A stretch of 64,000 nucleotides of DNA from Chitinophagales bacterium (GCA_020636535.1 JACJXT010000011.1:1612001-1676000); one strand, 5' to 3'; shown: positions 52,767 to 62,032, counted from the first letter of the stretch. Notes: generated by a model not told the origin, from the sequence alone. Numbers and translations are program-made.

Positions 52767-53138
52767 ATGCATCTATATATAAAAGAAATTAAAGAGAAAG
52801 GCCGAGCTGTTTTTTGTGATGAAGCAATAGCCAAAGGAATGGAGATAGAAGTTTGTCCTGTGATAGTTTGTCCGAATGAAGATAGAGTACATATAGATAA
52901 AACTTACTTGTATAATTACTATTTTAATTGGAATGATGATCAGAAAGCTACTGCTATTGCTCTTGGTTTCGGCTCTTTATATAATCATGCTTATGAACCC
53001 AATGCTATTTATGAATGTTATTTTGAAGAACAAATAATTAAAATTATTGCCAACGAAGATATTCCTGCACATACAGAAATTACAATATCGTACAATTACG
53101 ATATTGAAGATAAAACTAAGGTTTGGTTTGATAAATGA
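52767..53138 (+). CDS. small SET-domain protein
   Basis: 123 residues, a minimal SET fold: KGRAVFCDEAIAKGMEIEVCPVIV at the start, then GFGSLYNHAYEPNAIYE (the NHxxxPN SAM/pseudoknot motif) and EITISYNYD (the GEELxxxY-type motif). These are protein lysine methyltransferase signatures; bacterial members of this size occur widely and their targets are mostly unknown. Start chosen at the ATG that follows the promoter box. Confidence 0.85.
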   Translation: MHLYIKEIKEKGRAVFCDEAIAKGMEIEVCPVIVCPNEDRVHIDKTYLYNYYFNWNDDQKATAIALGFGSLYNHAYEPNAIYECYFEEQIIKIIANEDIPAHTEITISYNYDIEDKTKVWFDK

Positions 53139-53226
53139 GGTAGATTTTAGATTGTTAGATACAAGATATTAGACTTTTAATGTAGCAATTTCACAATAAT
53201 TGACAAATAATATTATGAAAGTATGA

Positions 53227-53234
53227 TATCTTTA
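53227..53234 (+). promoter_or_regulatory. -7-like box for the DUF1287 gene
   Basis: TATCTTTA, one base from TAnnTTTG, ending 4 bp before the ATG at 53239. Confidence 0.4.
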
Positions 53235-53238
53235 AGAA

Positions 53239-53886
53239 ATGAAGTTTTTAAGATATATTTTATTGGTATTTATATTTTTTATTGCTGGATTTTTTATAGT
53301 AAAACAATTCGTTTTTGGAAATTATATTCACGCAGTAGCTCGACTTACCAAAGAAAGTTCGCTTCAAAATTTAAATGCCAATCAACAGAAAATAATGAAG
53401 AACTTAGATTATCAAGCACATCATACCAAATATTATGATCCTGCTTATGTTGCATTAGATTATCCAAATGGAGATATTGACATTAGTACTGGTGTTTGTG
53501 CTGATGTTGTAGTACGAGCTTTGCGAAGTATTGATGTTGATTTACAACAACGCATTCATGAAGACATGAAAAAAGATTTTAAAGCATATCCTAATTTGTG
53601 GAATTTAACCAAACCTGATAAAAATATTGACCATAGAAGAGTGCCTAATATTAATTGCTATTTAGAACGACAAGGTAAATTAATAAAGGATTTTATGAAT
53701 CAATCAACTTATTTGCCTGGTGATATTGTAGCTTGGAAAATGGAAACAGGTTTACACCATATTGGAGTTGTTGTTAATACTAATGCAAATGATGGTACAC
53801 CTTTAGTAGCACATAATATTGGTGCTGGAACAAAAATTCAGAATGTATTATTTAGTTGGACAATTATTGGACATTATAGATGGTAA
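53239..53886 (+). CDS. DUF1287 family NlpC/P60-like protein
   Basis: 215 residues. One N-terminal membrane segment (ILLVFIFFIAGFFIVKQFVF), then the DUF1287 core: TKYYDPAYVALDYPNGDIDISTGVCADVVVRALR (Cys as probable nucleophile), KDFKAYP, DHRRVPN, YLPGDIVAWKMETGLHHIGVVVN (His) and HNIGAGTK. The Cys-His arrangement places it with NlpC/P60-type peptidases acting in the periplasm, perhaps on peptidoglycan; no member has a firm substrate. Confidence 0.85.
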   Translation: MKFLRYILLVFIFFIAGFFIVKQFVFGNYIHAVARLTKESSLQNLNANQQKIMKNLDYQAHHTKYYDPAYVALDYPNGDIDISTGVCADVVVRALRSIDVDLQQRIHEDMKKDFKAYPNLWNLTKPDKNIDHRRVPNINCYLERQGKLIKDFMNQSTYLPGDIVAWKMETGLHHIGVVVNTNANDGTPLVAHNIGAGTKIQNVLFSWTIIGHYRW

Positions 53887-53890
53887 TAGA

Positions 53891-54235
53891 TTAACTTATA
53901 TTATTTCTAGCGACATAAATCCAAGCTTGGTTGCCAGAAGCAAATGTTTCTAAAACTCTTTTGTAGTCGGAAACTTCATATTGATCTGTTGCTGCTAATT
54001 CTGTTTCCGTAATTTCAAAAATAATACCTTCTATAAAATCATTTGGATGATTTGTTTTTACAGCTACTGGATGAATATTTTTTTCGCTTTTCTTAAGTAC
54101 AATCTCATCAGTTATCAATAAATCTTCTATACGATAACCATAAAGTACATCTTTTTTGCCATTTAAAATTCTACCATAGTTTTCTAATTGTACTTTTTTT
54201 AACTGTAGTGTTCCGTATGAAAATAAATGGTGCAT
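53891..54235 (-). CDS. gamma-glutamylcyclotransferase-like protein (AIG2 type)
   Basis: 114 residues. HHLFSYGTLQLKKVQ (the YGxL substrate loop), IEGIIFEITETELAATDQYE with the conserved catalytic Glu/Asp region, and VYVARNN at the end. Such proteins release 5-oxoproline from gamma-glutamyl amines, but many bacterial members are uncharacterised. Last gene of the lysS run, 5 bp after its neighbour. Confidence 0.85.
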   Translation of the reverse strand: MHHLFSYGTLQLKKVQLENYGRILNGKKDVLYGYRIEDLLITDEIVLKKSEKNIHPVAVKTNHPNDFIEGIIFEITETELAATDQYEVSDYKRVLETFASGNQAWIYVARNNIS

Positions 54236-54240
54236 ATTTT

Positions 54241-55284
54241 CTATTTTATTTCTTCTACAACAAATGTATCTGTAATTTTTCCGTTGGTTGGATTGACAAA
54301 GTATTTCACTTTTTTGTCTTTTGCTTTTTTTAGCTGAATCTCTGATGCTATAGCTCCAACAAAAAATCCACCAATAGCGGAACCTATAATAGCTCCACTA
54401 GCATTTACATTATCGTAAGCATAGAAATACAATTTATTGTTATCTATATGTAATTCAAAAAATTCATTTTGATATAAAACAAATACTTTATTATTTATTG
54501 CAATAGCACAAATATTTTTTAGTTTGACCTTACTCTCTTTATCTTCAAATTTTAAATTGAAATCGTAGGTATCGTTCCATAATTGATGCGTTCTTGGCAA
54601 CGATTCTAATGTATATCCTGTAGTAATTGTAGGTTGATTATTCTTTAATGCTTCGTATGAAGTATAAATTCCATCTTTTATAGTTTCATTAAAAATGGCA
54701 AAATTGTATTGTATAGTATCTTTCGATTGTGCAATAGCTGCTATATTATCATATTTTGGAAACTGTTTAATATTAGCTACATCGATAGCAGAAAATTCAT
54801 CGAAACATTGTTGAAAAGTAGTAGCAATAGTAGTTTCAAATAGTTTACTTGGCTTTTTACCTGTGGTACTATTTGTTTTGTTGGAATGTAATATCTTATA
54901 GATATCAAAACCATCTGTTATATAAAAATCTATATCTAAATTACAATTGGCCGTGGCTTCGTTATTTGAATTTTTACTTTCGTATATTTTAAATTCATTA
55001 ACATACAATATAATATAAACACCTTTATTTGTTAAATTACTTTCTAAGAATGTTTTAATTTCTTGGTCGAATGGTTTAAGAAAATCTGCATTAACTTTTA
55101 GCGATTGTATAAAACCAATATTCTTTTTATTCGTTCTTGCATCTATAATATCAACAACTTTATAATTGTTATTTTTTAAATTGACAGTTTCTTTTTTTAG
55201 TGAGATATAAAAATCGTCATCAAAAGCAAAAGTACATGTACTTAATATCGCTAGTATAAAAAAAAGTATAGTTTTGTTCTTCAT
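54241..55284 (-). CDS. exported protein with C-terminal glycine hairpin, unknown function
   Basis: 347 residues. Signal peptide MKNKTILFFILAILSTCTFA. The N half recalls lipoprotein-like beta domains (DIIDARTNKKNIGFIQS, YIILYVNEFKIYESKN); near residue 300 a Gly/Ala membrane-active hairpin (GAIIGSAIGGFFVGAIASE) is followed by a Lys-rich turn and a final strand (KVKYFVNPTNGKITDTF). No family recognised. It lies 1 bp downstream of the GIY-YIG gene. Confidence 0.55.
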   Translation of the reverse strand: MKNKTILFFILAILSTCTFAFDDDFYISLKKETVNLKNNNYKVVDIIDARTNKKNIGFIQSLKVNADFLKPFDQEIKTFLESNLTNKGVYIILYVNEFKIYESKNSNNEATANCNLDIDFYITDGFDIYKILHSNKTNSTTGKKPSKLFETTIATTFQQCFDEFSAIDVANIKQFPKYDNIAAIAQSKDTIQYNFAIFNETIKDGIYTSYEALKNNQPTITTGYTLESLPRTHQLWNDTYDFNLKFEDKESKVKLKNICAIAINNKVFVLYQNEFFELHIDNNKLYFYAYDNVNASGAIIGSAIGGFFVGAIASEIQLKKAKDKKVKYFVNPTNGKITDTFVVEEIK

Positions 55285-55285
55285 T

Positions 55286-56113
55286 TTAATTTCTTGCTAT
55301 ATTTCTACATTTATCTTTATCTTCTTTTAGTTCTTGAAGTTTCATTGGATTGTATGTGTCGTTTAAAAGTGGACAATAGATTCTAATTAATTCACGCTCA
55401 ATATTAAAATCTCCTTTATATTCTACAATATTTATTTCAATATTATCTTCTAGCCATTTAATAATTTTAGATTTATCTTCTTGTGAAAATTTAAAATTTT
55501 TCTGATTAGATTTTCCTTTTAGGTGATGTTTGATAGGCAAATAACCTAGTACACAGCCAATACTTCTAAAAAATGTACCATGACCTCTCTGTTCTAATTC
55601 TTGCTTTAGACGCTTTCCTAATGTTTGCCCTTCTGCCTTTCCAATATAAATAAATTTATGTTTTCTTTGATCTAAAATACTTTGATATCTATTCGGAAGT
55701 TTTGATTCTTTTTTTAATCTAATACAATAAAGCCCTACCGAGTTTAAAATATTTTTATTCATATTTTTAATAGATGAAAAATAATTATTTGAAATTAAAT
55801 CTTTTTCAATACTACTATTCTCAACCCAATTACCTAATCTTATTTTTTTTATATTTTCTTCTTCTTTGTTTTTTATTAATTTATTTTCAAATTGATTTCC
55901 ATTAGTTATTTTGATTATTCCGTCTTTTATTAAGTTGTCTAAATCTTCGACAGTATATCCTTTCTTATTTGAAAAATCTGAAAAATAAAAACCAAGATTT
56001 CTAATTTTGTTTCTTATCTTTTTTTGTTCATCTTTTGTAGCAACTAGTTTTTGGGAAATCAATTGTCTAATTTCATTTACTTCAAACTTTGTAAATTCAA
56101 TTTTCCCATTCAT
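55286..56113 (-). CDS. GIY-YIG nuclease-like protein with N-terminal helical domain
   Basis: 275 residues. The C-terminal part has the GIY-YIG order: GLYCIR (127-132), FIYIGKAEG (154-162), an Arg in GKRLKQEL (Arg168), Glu in FNIERELIRIY (near 239-241) and NDTYNP (251-256). The first 70 residues are a separate small domain (RNKIRNLGFYFSDFSNKKGYTVEDL) that is also fused to other Bacteroidota proteins. It might cut branched or nicked DNA; the target is unknown. Downstream of lysS by 25 bp. Confidence 0.75.
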   Translation of the reverse strand: MNGKIEFTKFEVNEIRQLISQKLVATKDEQKKIRNKIRNLGFYFSDFSNKKGYTVEDLDNLIKDGIIKITNGNQFENKLIKNKEEENIKKIRLGNWVENSSIEKDLISNNYFSSIKNMNKNILNSVGLYCIRLKKESKLPNRYQSILDQRKHKFIYIGKAEGQTLGKRLKQELEQRGHGTFFRSIGCVLGYLPIKHHLKGKSNQKNFKFSQEDKSKIIKWLEDNIEINIVEYKGDFNIERELIRIYCPLLNDTYNPMKLQELKEDKDKCRNIARN

Positions 56114-56138
56114 AAAACATATAATTAAATTATTAAAT

Positions 56139-57833
56139 CTACACCAAAACTACAAAAACGCCATCATCTTCTTTAGCAATTTTTACTATATTATTAGTAC
56201 TTAATTGTTTGATGGCTTTGTCCCATTTAGTGTTTGTTAATTCGCTTTTGGCTTTAATATCATTCAATAATTGCTTTTCTTCGCTTATAATTTTTAGTAA
56301 CAGTTTGGCATCTTCGCTGAGTTCTACATTTGTAGTAGCTGTTTTTTCTGGTCGCATTTGCGGAAAAAATAAAACTTCTTGTATGGATGCATTATTGGTC
56401 AATAACATCGCTAATCTATCAATACCAAAACCAATTCCAGAACAAGGTGGCATTCCATATTCTAATGCTCTTAAAAAATCTTGATCGATAAACATGGCTT
56501 CATCATCGCCTCTTTCCATTAATTTGGCTTGCTCTTCAAATCGCTCTCTTTGGTCAATTGGGTCATTCAATTCAGAATAAGCATTGGCAATTTCTTTTCC
56601 ATTAATCATCAACTCAAATCGTTCTACCAAACCAGCTTTGCTTCTGTGTTTTTTTGTTAATGGCGACATTTCTACTGGATAGTCTGTAATAAAAGTTGGT
56701 TGTATATAATGATGCTCACATTTTTCGCTAAAAATTTCGTCGATGAGTTTTCCTTTTCCCATGCTTTCATCTACTTCAATTTTAAGTTGTTTACAAGTAG
56801 TTCTCAACGCTGCTTCGTTCATTTCGCTTACATCAATTCCAGTATGTTCTTTTATCGCATCATAAATAGAAATTCTAGCGTAAGGCGCTTTCATATTAAT
56901 TTGCTGTTCGCCAACAGTAATTTCAGTAGCACCATTTACAGCCAAACAAGTTTGCTCTAATAATTTTTCTGTAGTTTCCATCATCCAGAAATAATCTTTA
57001 TAGGCAACATAAAATTCCAAAACGGTAAACTCTGGATTATGTGTTCTATCCATGCCTTCATTTCTAAAGTTACGACTGAACTCATACACCCATTCAAATC
57101 CACCAACAATTAATCTTTTTAAATATAATTCATTAGCAATTCTTAAATACAAAGGAATATCTAAAGCATTATGATGAGTAATGAATGGTTTAGCTGCTGC
57201 ACCACCAGGAATACTCTGCAAAACTGGTGTATCTACTTCTAAAGCACCTTGTTGGTCTAAATAATTTCTGATAGCACTTATCATTTTAGTGCGTTTTACA
57301 AAAGTGTTTTTTACTTGTGGATTGACGATTAAATCGACATAGCGTTGTCTATAACGCAACTCTGGATCTGTAAAAGCATCATATACATTACCTTGCTCAT
57401 CTGTTTTTACAATAGGAAGTGGTTTTAACGATTTTCCTAGTAGTGTTAACTCTTGAACATGCACCGATTTTTCGCCAACTTTCGTAGTAAACAAGTAACC
57501 TTTGATGCCAATAAAATCGCCTATGTCCATAAGTTTTTTATAGACTTCATTGTAAAGTGTTTTATCTTCTGTAGGACAGATTTCGTCTCTAGCAATATAA
57601 ATTTGGATTTTACCTTCGCTGTCTTGTAGTTCAGCAAAAGCAGCTTTTCCCATAATTCTAATACTCATCATTCTTCCTGCCAAACAAACCACTTTGTTTT
57701 CTTCAAAATTTTCTTTGATTTGTTTTGTAGTTGTATCAACAGGAAACAATGGAGCTGGATATGGATCAATACCTAAAGCTCTTAATTTTTCTAATTTTTC
57801 TCTTCGTACAAGTTCTTGCTCACTTAATTGCAT
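56139..57833 (-). CDS. lysS: lysyl-tRNA synthetase, class II
   Basis: 564 residues. OB-fold anticodon domain at about 50-160 (VCLAGRMMSIRIMGKAAFAELQD), then class II motifs: motif 2 in FRNEGMDRTHNPEFTVLEFYVAY and motif 3 in GIGFGIDRLAMLLTN. The C-terminal extension of about 65 residues after motif 3 (ATTNVELSEDAKLLLKIISEEKQLLN) is longer than in E. coli LysS and is typical of Bacteroidota. Promoter box at 57854. Confidence 0.97.
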   Translation of the reverse strand: MQLSEQELVRREKLEKLRALGIDPYPAPLFPVDTTTKQIKENFEENKVVCLAGRMMSIRIMGKAAFAELQDSEGKIQIYIARDEICPTEDKTLYNEVYKKLMDIGDFIGIKGYLFTTKVGEKSVHVQELTLLGKSLKPLPIVKTDEQGNVYDAFTDPELRYRQRYVDLIVNPQVKNTFVKRTKMISAIRNYLDQQGALEVDTPVLQSIPGGAAAKPFITHHNALDIPLYLRIANELYLKRLIVGGFEWVYEFSRNFRNEGMDRTHNPEFTVLEFYVAYKDYFWMMETTEKLLEQTCLAVNGATEITVGEQQINMKAPYARISIYDAIKEHTGIDVSEMNEAALRTTCKQLKIEVDESMGKGKLIDEIFSEKCEHHYIQPTFITDYPVEMSPLTKKHRSKAGLVERFELMINGKEIANAYSELNDPIDQRERFEEQAKLMERGDDEAMFIDQDFLRALEYGMPPCSGIGFGIDRLAMLLTNNASIQEVLFFPQMRPEKTATTNVELSEDAKLLLKIISEEKQLLNDIKAKSELTNTKWDKAIKQLSTNNIVKIAKEDDGVFVVLV

Positions 57834-57853
57834 AGCTTCATTTTATTAAAGTG

Positions 57854-57861
57854 CAAAAATA
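57854..57861 (-). promoter_or_regulatory. -7 promoter box for lysS
   Basis: TATTTTTG on the reverse strand, exact TAnnTTTG, 20 bp before the ATG at 57833. The rest of the 224-bp gap to the next gene shows nothing recognisable. Confidence 0.5.
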
Positions 57862-58057
57862 AACATTTTTAGAGAAGAAATGCTATAGCCATACATTGTT
57901 AACGATTTCTGAAAATATCTTTTTAATACATTATATAATATAACAATCAATAAATTAAATAATAAAACAAAATGCATTTACATTAATAAAGCATTATAAA
58001 TACTAGTAAAAATTGGAATTGTCATAAATATTATTAGTATGTAGTAAAATACTTATA

Positions 58058-58501
58058 ATGTTGAAGACAGAAATTTACAATGCTGTAAACCGACCAACCA
58101 TGATGGAAAAGAAAAAAGTAGTCAACTTTTTGTTTGAACATCTTGATGAATACGGCGATCCAAAAGAAGATATTAAAAAAGCAATAGAGTATGCTACTAA
58201 AGAAAGAAGTTCTTTCGGTGGATTTACTATGTTGCTTAAAGAAAACAATACTATTAAAGGTGCAGTTGTTATTAATCAGACTGGAATGGATGGATATATA
58301 CCTGAAAATATTTTGGTATACATTGCTATTCATAAAGATGCTAGAGGTAAAGGTTTAGGGAAAATTCTATTAAAAGAATGTTTTAAACATACCAAAGGCG
58401 ATATTGCTCTGCATGTAGAACCAGATAATCCAGCAAAATTTTTATATGAAAAATTAGGTTTTACCAATAAGTATTTAGAAATGAGATTAAAAATAAAATA
58501 A
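58058..58501 (+). CDS. GNAT family N-acetyltransferase
   Basis: 147 residues. Acetyl-CoA binding motif A is VYIAIHKDARGKGLGKILLKE (R/Q-x-x-G-x-G), preceded by a KGAVVINQTGM strand and followed by HVEPDNPAKFLYEKLGF, the usual motif B. Likely acetylates a small amine. It overlaps the symporter gene by 1 bp (TAATG), so the acetyl acceptor may be what the symporter imports or what the racemase makes. Confidence 0.88.
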   Translation: MLKTEIYNAVNRPTMMEKKKVVNFLFEHLDEYGDPKEDIKKAIEYATKERSSFGGFTMLLKENNTIKGAVVINQTGMDGYIPENILVYIAIHKDARGKGLGKILLKECFKHTKGDIALHVEPDNPAKFLYEKLGFTNKYLEMRLKIK

Positions 58502-59931
58502 TGAGTATTAATATTATTGATTTAATTATTTTTATAACTTATCTTTTGTCGATGCTAGCTGTTGGCTTGTATTTTCTAAATAAAAATAAAACTAAGGAAG
58601 ATTATTTTGTAGGCGGAAGAAATATGTCGGCAGGACATATAGGACTTTCTGTAGTTGCCACTGATGTTGGTGGTGGTTTTTCTATTGGGTTAGGTGGATT
58701 AGGTTTTGCTATTGGTATTTCTGGTAGTTGGATGTTATTTACTGGTTTAATTGGTGCTTGGTTAAGTGCAGTTATATTAATTCCAAAAATATATCCTTTA
58801 TCTAAAAAAGAAAAACTACTTACTTTTCCAGAAGCACTCTCCTACTACTACAATAAAAAAGTAGCTCTATTGGCTGGTATTATTTCTATCATAGGATATA
58901 TTGGATTTACGAGTTCACAAATTTTAGCAGGTGCAAAACTAGCATCAGCAACATTTCCTAGTGTATCTATTCCAACGGCTGCAATTATCATGGGAATTAT
59001 TGCACTTGTTTATACTGCTTTTGGTGGTATTAAAGCAGTGATTTATACAGATACTATTCAATGGATTATTTTAATGGTTGGACTTGTATTTATTGGCATT
59101 CCAATTGGATATATAAAAATTGGTGGTTGGCAAGCTATTACGCAATCGTTGCCAAGCAATATGTTGTCGCTGAGCAATATTTCTTTTATACAACTCTTTA
59201 ATTGGTTCATTACTATAGTACCTATTTGGTTTATTGGCATGACACTTTATCAAAGAATATATGCTTGTAAAGATGAAAAGACTGCAAAGAAAGCGTGGTT
59301 TATTGCTGGAATTTTTGAATGGCCAATTATGGCATTTATGGGCGTAATATTAGGACTATTTGCTAAAGTTGCTTTTGAACAAGGTTTGTTTTCTGAATTA
59401 GGATTTGCTCCAAATAGTCACATCGATCCAGAATTAGGTTTGCCTTTATTATTGTCTAATATTTTACCTGTTGGATTAATGGGATTAATGATGTCTGCTT
59501 ATTTCTCGGCAATTATGTCAACGGCAGATAGCTGTTTGATGGCTGCTTCTGGAAATTTAAGTACAGATATTATCAGTTATTTTAAGAAAGACAACAACAG
59601 TATTTCTATTAAACAAGCACAAATAATTACTTTTATCATTGGAATACTAGCCATTGCACTAGCAACTGTAATGCAGAGTGTGCTTAATTTAATGTTGTAC
59701 TCTTATGCATTTATGGTCTCTGGATTACTCATACCAGTTATTGCTACTTTGGTCTACAAAAAACCATCGGCAAAAGCTGCCATTGGTGCAATGCTTGCTG
59801 GTGGAAGTACTACGCTTATTTTAATTATTTCAGCTATAAAACTTCCTCTAGGTATTGATGCTAACTTTTTTGGCATACTAATATCTGCCCTAACATTTAC
59901 TACAATTCAATATTTACAAAAACAACAATAA
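58501..59931 (+). CDS. sodium:solute symporter (SSS family)
   Basis: 476 residues, about thirteen membrane segments. Signature elements: DYFVGGRNMSAGHIGLSVVATDVGGGFSIGLGG, AFGGIKAVIYTDTIQWIIL, and the Na2-site-like SAYFSAIMSTADSCLMAASGN. It moves a solute with Na+; closeness to PutP-type proline or amino-acid carriers fits the neighbouring racemase, but the substrate is not readable. Flanked by a GNAT gene (1-bp overlap) and the racemase gene (4-bp gap). Confidence 0.92.
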   Translation: MSINIIDLIIFITYLLSMLAVGLYFLNKNKTKEDYFVGGRNMSAGHIGLSVVATDVGGGFSIGLGGLGFAIGISGSWMLFTGLIGAWLSAVILIPKIYPLSKKEKLLTFPEALSYYYNKKVALLAGIISIIGYIGFTSSQILAGAKLASATFPSVSIPTAAIIMGIIALVYTAFGGIKAVIYTDTIQWIILMVGLVFIGIPIGYIKIGGWQAITQSLPSNMLSLSNISFIQLFNWFITIVPIWFIGMTLYQRIYACKDEKTAKKAWFIAGIFEWPIMAFMGVILGLFAKVAFEQGLFSELGFAPNSHIDPELGLPLLLSNILPVGLMGLMMSAYFSAIMSTADSCLMAASGNLSTDIISYFKKDNNSISIKQAQIITFIIGILAIALATVMQSVLNLMLYSYAFMVSGLLIPVIATLVYKKPSAKAAIGAMLAGGSTTLILIISAIKLPLGIDANFFGILISALTFTTIQYLQKQQ

Positions 59932-59935
59932 CATT

Positions 59936-61033
59936 ATGGCTGAATTAATCATTCAAACAGAAAATATAAAAAACAACATCAAGTATTTAAGTCAATATTT
60001 TAAAGCACACAATATAGAATGGAGTTTAATTACTAAAGTTTTTTCTGGCGATAAAGCATTTCTAAAAAATATACTGACTGATGACATTATAGCAAACATT
60101 AGTTCAGTTGGCGACTCAAGACTTACGAGTTTAAAAAACTTAAGAGCTGTAAATCCAGATATGAGAACGATTTACATTAAACCACCTGCAAAAAAGTATG
60201 CAAAAGAAATTATTAAATATGTAGATATATCATTAAACAGTTCATTAGTAACTATAAAAGCACTCAACAAAGCTGCCAAAGCTGCTAACAAAATTCATAG
60301 TATAATTATCATGATTGAATTAGGCGAACTTAGAGAAGGTGTCAATATTTCTAATGTGCTAGATTTTTATGAAGTAGTATTTAATTTATCTCATATAAAA
60401 GTTTTAGGCATTGGTTCTAACTTAGGTTGTATGTATGGTGTAGAACCGAGTTACGAAAAGCTACAACAACTTTCCTCCTATAGAGATATTATTGCTTCGC
60501 GATTTAAGAAAGAGTTGCCATATATTTCTGGTGGAACTTCTATTACACTTCCTTTGATAGAAGAAGGAAAAGTACCATCTTCTATTAATCATTTTAGAAT
60601 TGGAGAAGCAGCATTTTTTGGCATCAGTCCTTTAAACAATCAACCGTTTAAAGAACTATCGACAGAAACTTTTTTGTTTACTGCTAATATTATTGAGTTA
60701 GAACAAAAAAAACTTATTCCAGAAGGCACAATTGGTGACGCAAATATTGGAAGCACTGCTACTTTCGACGACAAAGATGCTAATGCGACTAGTACTAAAA
60801 TTATTTTAGATTTTGGTTTGCTAGATGTTGATGTAGAAAACATTACACCTATAGATAAAGCATTAAATTTTGTTGGTGTTACTTCTGATATGTATGTAAT
60901 GGACATTGGCAATAACAAAGAAAAAAATGGAAAAAAGAAATATAATATAGGTGATAAAATACAATTTAAACTCAACTATATGGCAGTAGCACGATTGCTA
61001 AACTCTAAATTTATAGATACTGTTTTTGTGTAA
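59936..61033 (+). CDS. PLP-dependent racemase of the ornithine/alanine racemase (YhfX/Orr) type
   Basis: 365 residues, a single fold-type III barrel like alanine racemase N-terminal domains. The PLP lysine lies in SLITKVFSGD (about residue 34), with a MIELGELREGV element and GGTSITLPL as phosphate loop; the C-terminal strand domain (from about 240) carries GDANIGSTATFDDKDANA. The 'TKVF.GD' context is that of ornithine racemase and related Orr-like enzymes rather than Alr (which has AVVKANAYG). The substrate could be an amino acid or dipeptide-derived compound. Confidence 0.82.
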   Translation: MAELIIQTENIKNNIKYLSQYFKAHNIEWSLITKVFSGDKAFLKNILTDDIIANISSVGDSRLTSLKNLRAVNPDMRTIYIKPPAKKYAKEIIKYVDISLNSSLVTIKALNKAAKAANKIHSIIIMIELGELREGVNISNVLDFYEVVFNLSHIKVLGIGSNLGCMYGVEPSYEKLQQLSSYRDIIASRFKKELPYISGGTSITLPLIEEGKVPSSINHFRIGEAAFFGISPLNNQPFKELSTETFLFTANIIELEQKKLIPEGTIGDANIGSTATFDDKDANATSTKIILDFGLLDVDVENITPIDKALNFVGVTSDMYVMDIGNNKEKNGKKKYNIGDKIQFKLNYMAVARLLNSKFIDTVFV

Positions 61034-61058
61034 AATTATAATTATATATTTTTCGTGC

Positions 61059-61080
61059 TGTCGGAAGTTTCCTTCCAACA
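61059..61080. repeat. isolated REP-like hairpin
   Basis: TGTCGGAAG and CTTCCAACA pair with one mismatch around a TTTC loop in the 214-bp gap after the racemase gene. It may act as a terminator or be a remnant of another REP family; its sequence is unrelated to the RAYT REPs. Confidence 0.4.
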
Positions 61081-61235
61081 CTTCCTAATATTTGTTAACT
61101 TCCAATATGGTCAAGAGAGAACTATCAACAATATAAGAAGCAGAATAAAATAGTCTACTATCTAATAATCTTGACTCTAACAATCTTACAATAATTTATT
61201 AGCATTGCTTGGAACTAAATTTTAATGAAATCTGT

Positions 61236-61243
61236 TACTTTTG
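61236..61243 (+). promoter_or_regulatory. -7 promoter box for the TerC gene
   Basis: TACTTTTG, exact TAnnTTTG, ending 4 bp before the ATG at 61248. It lies inside the longer TTG-led frame, supporting the ATG start and a leaderless mRNA. Confidence 0.55.
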
Positions 61244-61247
61244 GGAT

Positions 61248-62009
61248 ATGGAATTTATATTGCAAGATCATTCTTGGCAAGAAGCTTTATTAATAGTACT
61301 CAATCTAGTTTTAATAGAATCATTACTTTCTGTAGATAATGCTGCAGTACTAGCAACTATGGTAATGGATTTACCAAAAGAGCAAAGAGCAAAAGCACTT
61401 AAATATGGTATTTTTGGTGCTTATGTATTTAGAGGTTTGTGTTTAATTTTAGCAGCACAATTGATAAAAGTTTGGTGGTTAAAACCTTTAGGTGGTGTCT
61501 ATTTAGTCTATTTATTGATTGATTATTCCTTGAAGAAACTTAATCCACCGAAAGAAGAACACGAAGATGTAAAGAAAGAAAATAGCAAGATTTATAAATA
61601 CACCATTGGTTTATTAGGTCCATTTTGGGCTACTATTGTAGCTGTAGAAATAATGGACTTAGCTTTTTCTTTAGATAATGTTTTTGCAGCAGTTGCCTTT
61701 ACAGACAATATCTATTTAATTTGTACTGGTGTTTTTATTGGTATATTGGCAATGCGTTTTGTAGCACAACGATTTGTAAAACTCATGGAAAAATATCCAT
61801 TCTTAGAAACTGCTGCATTTTTAGTAATTGGCTTATTAGGTTTGAAATTATTACTAGCACTGCCAGCACATTTTTATGGACATTCTCCATTATTTCAGTT
61901 TATAGAATCAGAAAAGTTTGATTTAGTAGTTTCTATAATAACGGTATTGATATTTGTAGTACCAGTACTGACTGCCAAATTCTTTAACATTCCTAAAATA
62001 AGAGATTGA
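61248..62009 (+). CDS. TerC family membrane protein
   Basis: 253 residues with seven to eight membrane segments. Two TerC metal-site signatures: VLIESLLSVDNAAVLATM near the start and VEIMDLAFSLDNVFAAVAFTD in the middle, with the paired Asp-Asn residues. Relatives export Mn2+ or support metal loading of exported proteins. The ATG at 61248 follows the promoter box; an upstream TTG reading is rejected. Confidence 0.9.
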   Translation: MEFILQDHSWQEALLIVLNLVLIESLLSVDNAAVLATMVMDLPKEQRAKALKYGIFGAYVFRGLCLILAAQLIKVWWLKPLGGVYLVYLLIDYSLKKLNPPKEEHEDVKKENSKIYKYTIGLLGPFWATIVAVEIMDLAFSLDNVFAAVAFTDNIYLICTGVFIGILAMRFVAQRFVKLMEKYPFLETAAFLVIGLLGLKLLLALPAHFYGHSPLFQFIESEKFDLVVSIITVLIFVVPVLTAKFFNIPKIRD

Positions 62010-62032
62010 GTAAAAAAAAATGTGTAATTAAA

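Noticed and set aside
53223..53438. An overlapping forward frame next to the DUF1287 start
   Set aside because: It lies out of frame inside the DUF1287 gene, which has a signal-anchor and full family motifs.
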